Shown here: positions 5,144 through 6,669 of the stretch, in pieces | How positions within the stretch are numbered: the stretch's first letter is position 1 | How the letters are laid out: every line of letters begins with the position of its first letter | From: an uncultured Eubacteriales bacterium | GTDB taxonomy: Bacteria > Bacillota > Clostridia > Oscillospirales > Oscillospiraceae | Reading direction: 5' to 3' | DNA: 6,669 nt | Assembly (NCBI GenBank): GCA_902475455.1 | Contig: CABRZO010000136.1 | Span: 1 to 6,669, forward strand | Notes under the pieces: generated by a model | Seen by the model: only the letters and a program-made list of their open reading frames with translations | What the model was told of the DNA's origin: nothing | The model's database searches: none | Position numbers and translations under genes: made by a program

Positions 5144-6669
5144 TCACCCCTTTGCCCGGTTCACGGTCATGACGCCGTTGACACCGTTGATTTTCCGCAT
5201 CACCGCGTTGACTTCGTCCCGGGAGTGGACCTGCAGCAGGGCGGTGATGACGGCGAAGCCGTCGGGGGTGCCCTTGGCGGACAGGCTGTTTACCTTGACC
5301 TGGGCGGCGGACAGGGCGGCGGCCACATCCAAAAACAGGTTCTGCCGGTCCTTTGCAGTGATCTCCAGGCTGGTCTGATAGGCCTCCTGACTGGTATCTC
5401 CCCAGCTGACCGCCACCCAGCGGCCCGCCTCCTCCGGCTTGCGCCGGGCGGGGTTGGCGTTGGGACAGTCCTGCCGGTGGACGGAGATGCCATAGCCCCG
5501 GGTGATGAAGCCCACCACCGGATCTCCAGGGACCGGGGTGCAGCACTTGGCGAATTTCACCAGACAGTTGTCCAGCCCCTCCACGATAATGCCGTTCTTG
5601 GTATGGGTACTCTTGGGGGCGGGAATGGGTATCGCCGGATTGGAGGCCACATGGAGCCCTTCGCCCCGCTCCAGCATCTCCTGCTGGGCAGCCTGCTCCT
5701 TCTGGAGCTTGCTCAGCCGCAGAATCTCGTCCCGGACCCGGATCACCGCCTTCTGGGCGGTGGTGCCCCCGTAGCCGATGGCGGCGTACAGGTCATCCAG
5801 AGAGCCGTACTTGACTTTTTTCAGAACCTGGGGCAGCACGTCCTCCTCCATGAGCTGGCTCATGGAGAGACCGCTGCGCTTCATCTCAGATTCAAAGGCG
5901 GCCCGGCCGGTGGCCACGTTCTCCTCCCGGCGTTCCTTCTTGAACCATTGGCGGATTTTGTTGCGGGCCTCGTTGCTCTTGCAGATTTTCATCCAGTCCC
6001 GGCTGGGGCCCCGGGAGGAGTTGGAGGTGATGATCTCCACGATGTCGCCGTTGTGAAGCTGGCTGTCAAAGGGCACGATGCGGCCGTTGACCTTGGCTCC
6101 GGTCATTCGGTTGCCCACGGCGGAGTGGATGGAGTAGGCGAAGTCGATGGGGGTGGCCCCGGCGGGCAGGTTGACCACGTCGCCCTGGGGGGTGAAGACG
6201 AAAACCTCATCGGCGAACAGGTCCACCTTCAGGGAGCGGACAAATTCCTCCGCGTCGGTGTCCTGCTGGCTCTCCAGCAGTTTCCGGACCCATTCGTAGG
6301 TGGCCTCGCTGCTCAGCTTCTGATTGCCCACCCCGGCCTTGTACTTCCAGTGGGCGGCAATGCCGTATTCCGCAATCTGGTGCATCTCCCAGGTCCGGAT
6401 CTGTACCTCGAAGGGGATGCCCTCCTTGCCAATAACGGTGGTGTGGAGGGACTGGTACATATTGGGCTTAGGGGTGGAAATATAGTCCTTGAAGCGGTCG
6501 GGGACCAGGTTAAACATGTCGTGGACATGGCCCAGCACGTTATAGCAATCGGCGATATCGTCCACAATGACCCGGAAGGCGTAGAGGTCAAAGATCTCAT
6601 AGAGAGTCTTGTGCTGGGTGTACATCTTCCGGTAGATGGAGTAAATGTGTTTGATGCGGCCGTAAACGG
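5144..6669 (-). CDS. relA: Bifunctional (p)ppGpp synthetase/hydrolase Rel, N-terminus beyond the right edge
   Basis: Long RelA/SpoT homolog that makes (p)ppGpp from ATP and GTP/GDP during starvation and, in the full protein, also degrades it. About 508 codons are visible; roughly the first 230-250, holding the HD hydrolase domain, lie outside the window. The synthetase domain is visible from RIKHIYSIYRKM (6623-6658), with PKPNMYQSLHT (6440-6472), EVQIRT (6392-6409) and HWKYK. RFKD at 6485-6496 is the RxKD form found in bifunctional Rel/SpoT rather than the ExDD of synthesis-only RelA. A TGS domain follows (about 6030-6217, FVFTPQGD onward), then a helical region, a Cys/His zinc-finger-type segment (CC at 5540-5545, HRQDC at 5465-5479) and a C-terminal ACT domain (about 5150-5385). 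No key residue is missing. ATG codons at the right edge are internal, not starts. Confidence 0.96.
   Translation of the reverse strand, partial: VYGRIKHIYSIYRKMYTQHKTLYEIFDLYAFRVIVDDIADCYNVLGHVHDMFNLVPDRFKDYISTPKPNMYQSLHTTVIGKEGIPFEVQIRTWEMHQIAEYGIAAHWKYKAGVGNQKLSSEATYEWVRKLLESQQDTDAEEFVRSLKVDLFADEVFVFTPQGDVVNLPAGATPIDFAYSIHSAVGNRMTGAKVNGRIVPFDSQLHNGDIVEIITSNSSRGPSRDWMKICKSNEARNKIRQWFKKERREENVATGRAAFESEMKRSGLSMSQLMEEDVLPQVLKKVKYGSLDDLYAAIGYGGTTAQKAVIRVRDEILRLSKLQKEQAAQQEMLERGEGLHVASNPAIPIPAPKSTHTKNGIIVEGLDNCLVKFAKCCTPVPGDPVVGFITRGYGISVHRQDCPNANPARRKPEEAGRWVAVSWGDTSQEAYQTSLEITAKDRQNLFLDVAAALSAAQVKVNSLSAKGTPDGFAVITALLQVHSRDEVNAVMRKINGVNGVMTVNRAKG

Noticed and set aside
6623..6625. ATG that could be read as the start of a shorter, synthetase-only RelA-like protein
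   Set aside because: The frame stays open to the right edge and the upstream codons encode the conserved RIKHIYSIYRK segment of Rel, so the gene continues beyond the window.
1..6669. Search for tRNA, rRNA, CRISPR repeats, insertion sequences, prophage or defence genes
   Set aside because: No clover-leaf, regularly spaced repeat, transposase, integrase or terminal inverted repeat was recognised by eye. All seven genes belong to ordinary metabolic, transport or stress-response families or to one domain family of unknown function.

Overview
The window is a GC-rich (visibly around 60% by eye), gene-dense stretch of bacterial chromosome. It carries seven protein-coding genes, six on the minus strand and one on the plus strand. 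The order rel - dtd - metallo-beta-lactamase-fold hydrolase - hemZ, together with a clostridial-type nucleoside kinase and a DUF1835/DUF3658 protein, suggests an anaerobic gut Clostridia, most likely Oscillospiraceae (relatives of Flavonifractor, Pseudoflavonifractor or Lawsonibacter). The taxonomic placement is inference from gene content and protein style; no marker RNA gene is present.

Layout, in the direction of minus-strand transcription (right to left): the C-terminal two thirds of a bifunctional (p)ppGpp synthetase/hydrolase (rel) enters from the right edge. It is followed after 4 bases by dtd (D-aminoacyl-tRNA deacylase), and after a 51-base gap by a glyoxalase-II-like zinc hydrolase. 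That hydrolase ends in a 17-base tail-to-tail overlap with the only plus-strand gene, an EamA/DMT-family 10-helix transporter. A 149-base divergent region separates the transporter from a second minus-strand group: a DUF1835/DUF3658 protein, hemZ (radical-SAM coproporphyrinogen dehydrogenase-like) and a nucleoside kinase that runs off the left edge. Spacings of 17 and 15 bases with clear ribosome binding sites point to co-transcription of this second group.

The functions are housekeeping: stringent response, translation quality control, thioester or glyoxalase-type hydrolysis, tetrapyrrole-type radical SAM chemistry and nucleoside salvage. The transporter and the DUF protein look like a local insertion into the more usual rel-dtd-MBL-hemZ block.

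The most notable anomaly is that hemZ is not open in one frame. Its start and first ~60 codons lie in one minus-strand frame and the rest in another, with the switch at or close to a small GC-rich palindrome near 1819-1831. No RNA gene, CRISPR array, insertion sequence, prophage or defence locus was seen, and nothing in the window supports a previously undescribed multi-gene system.
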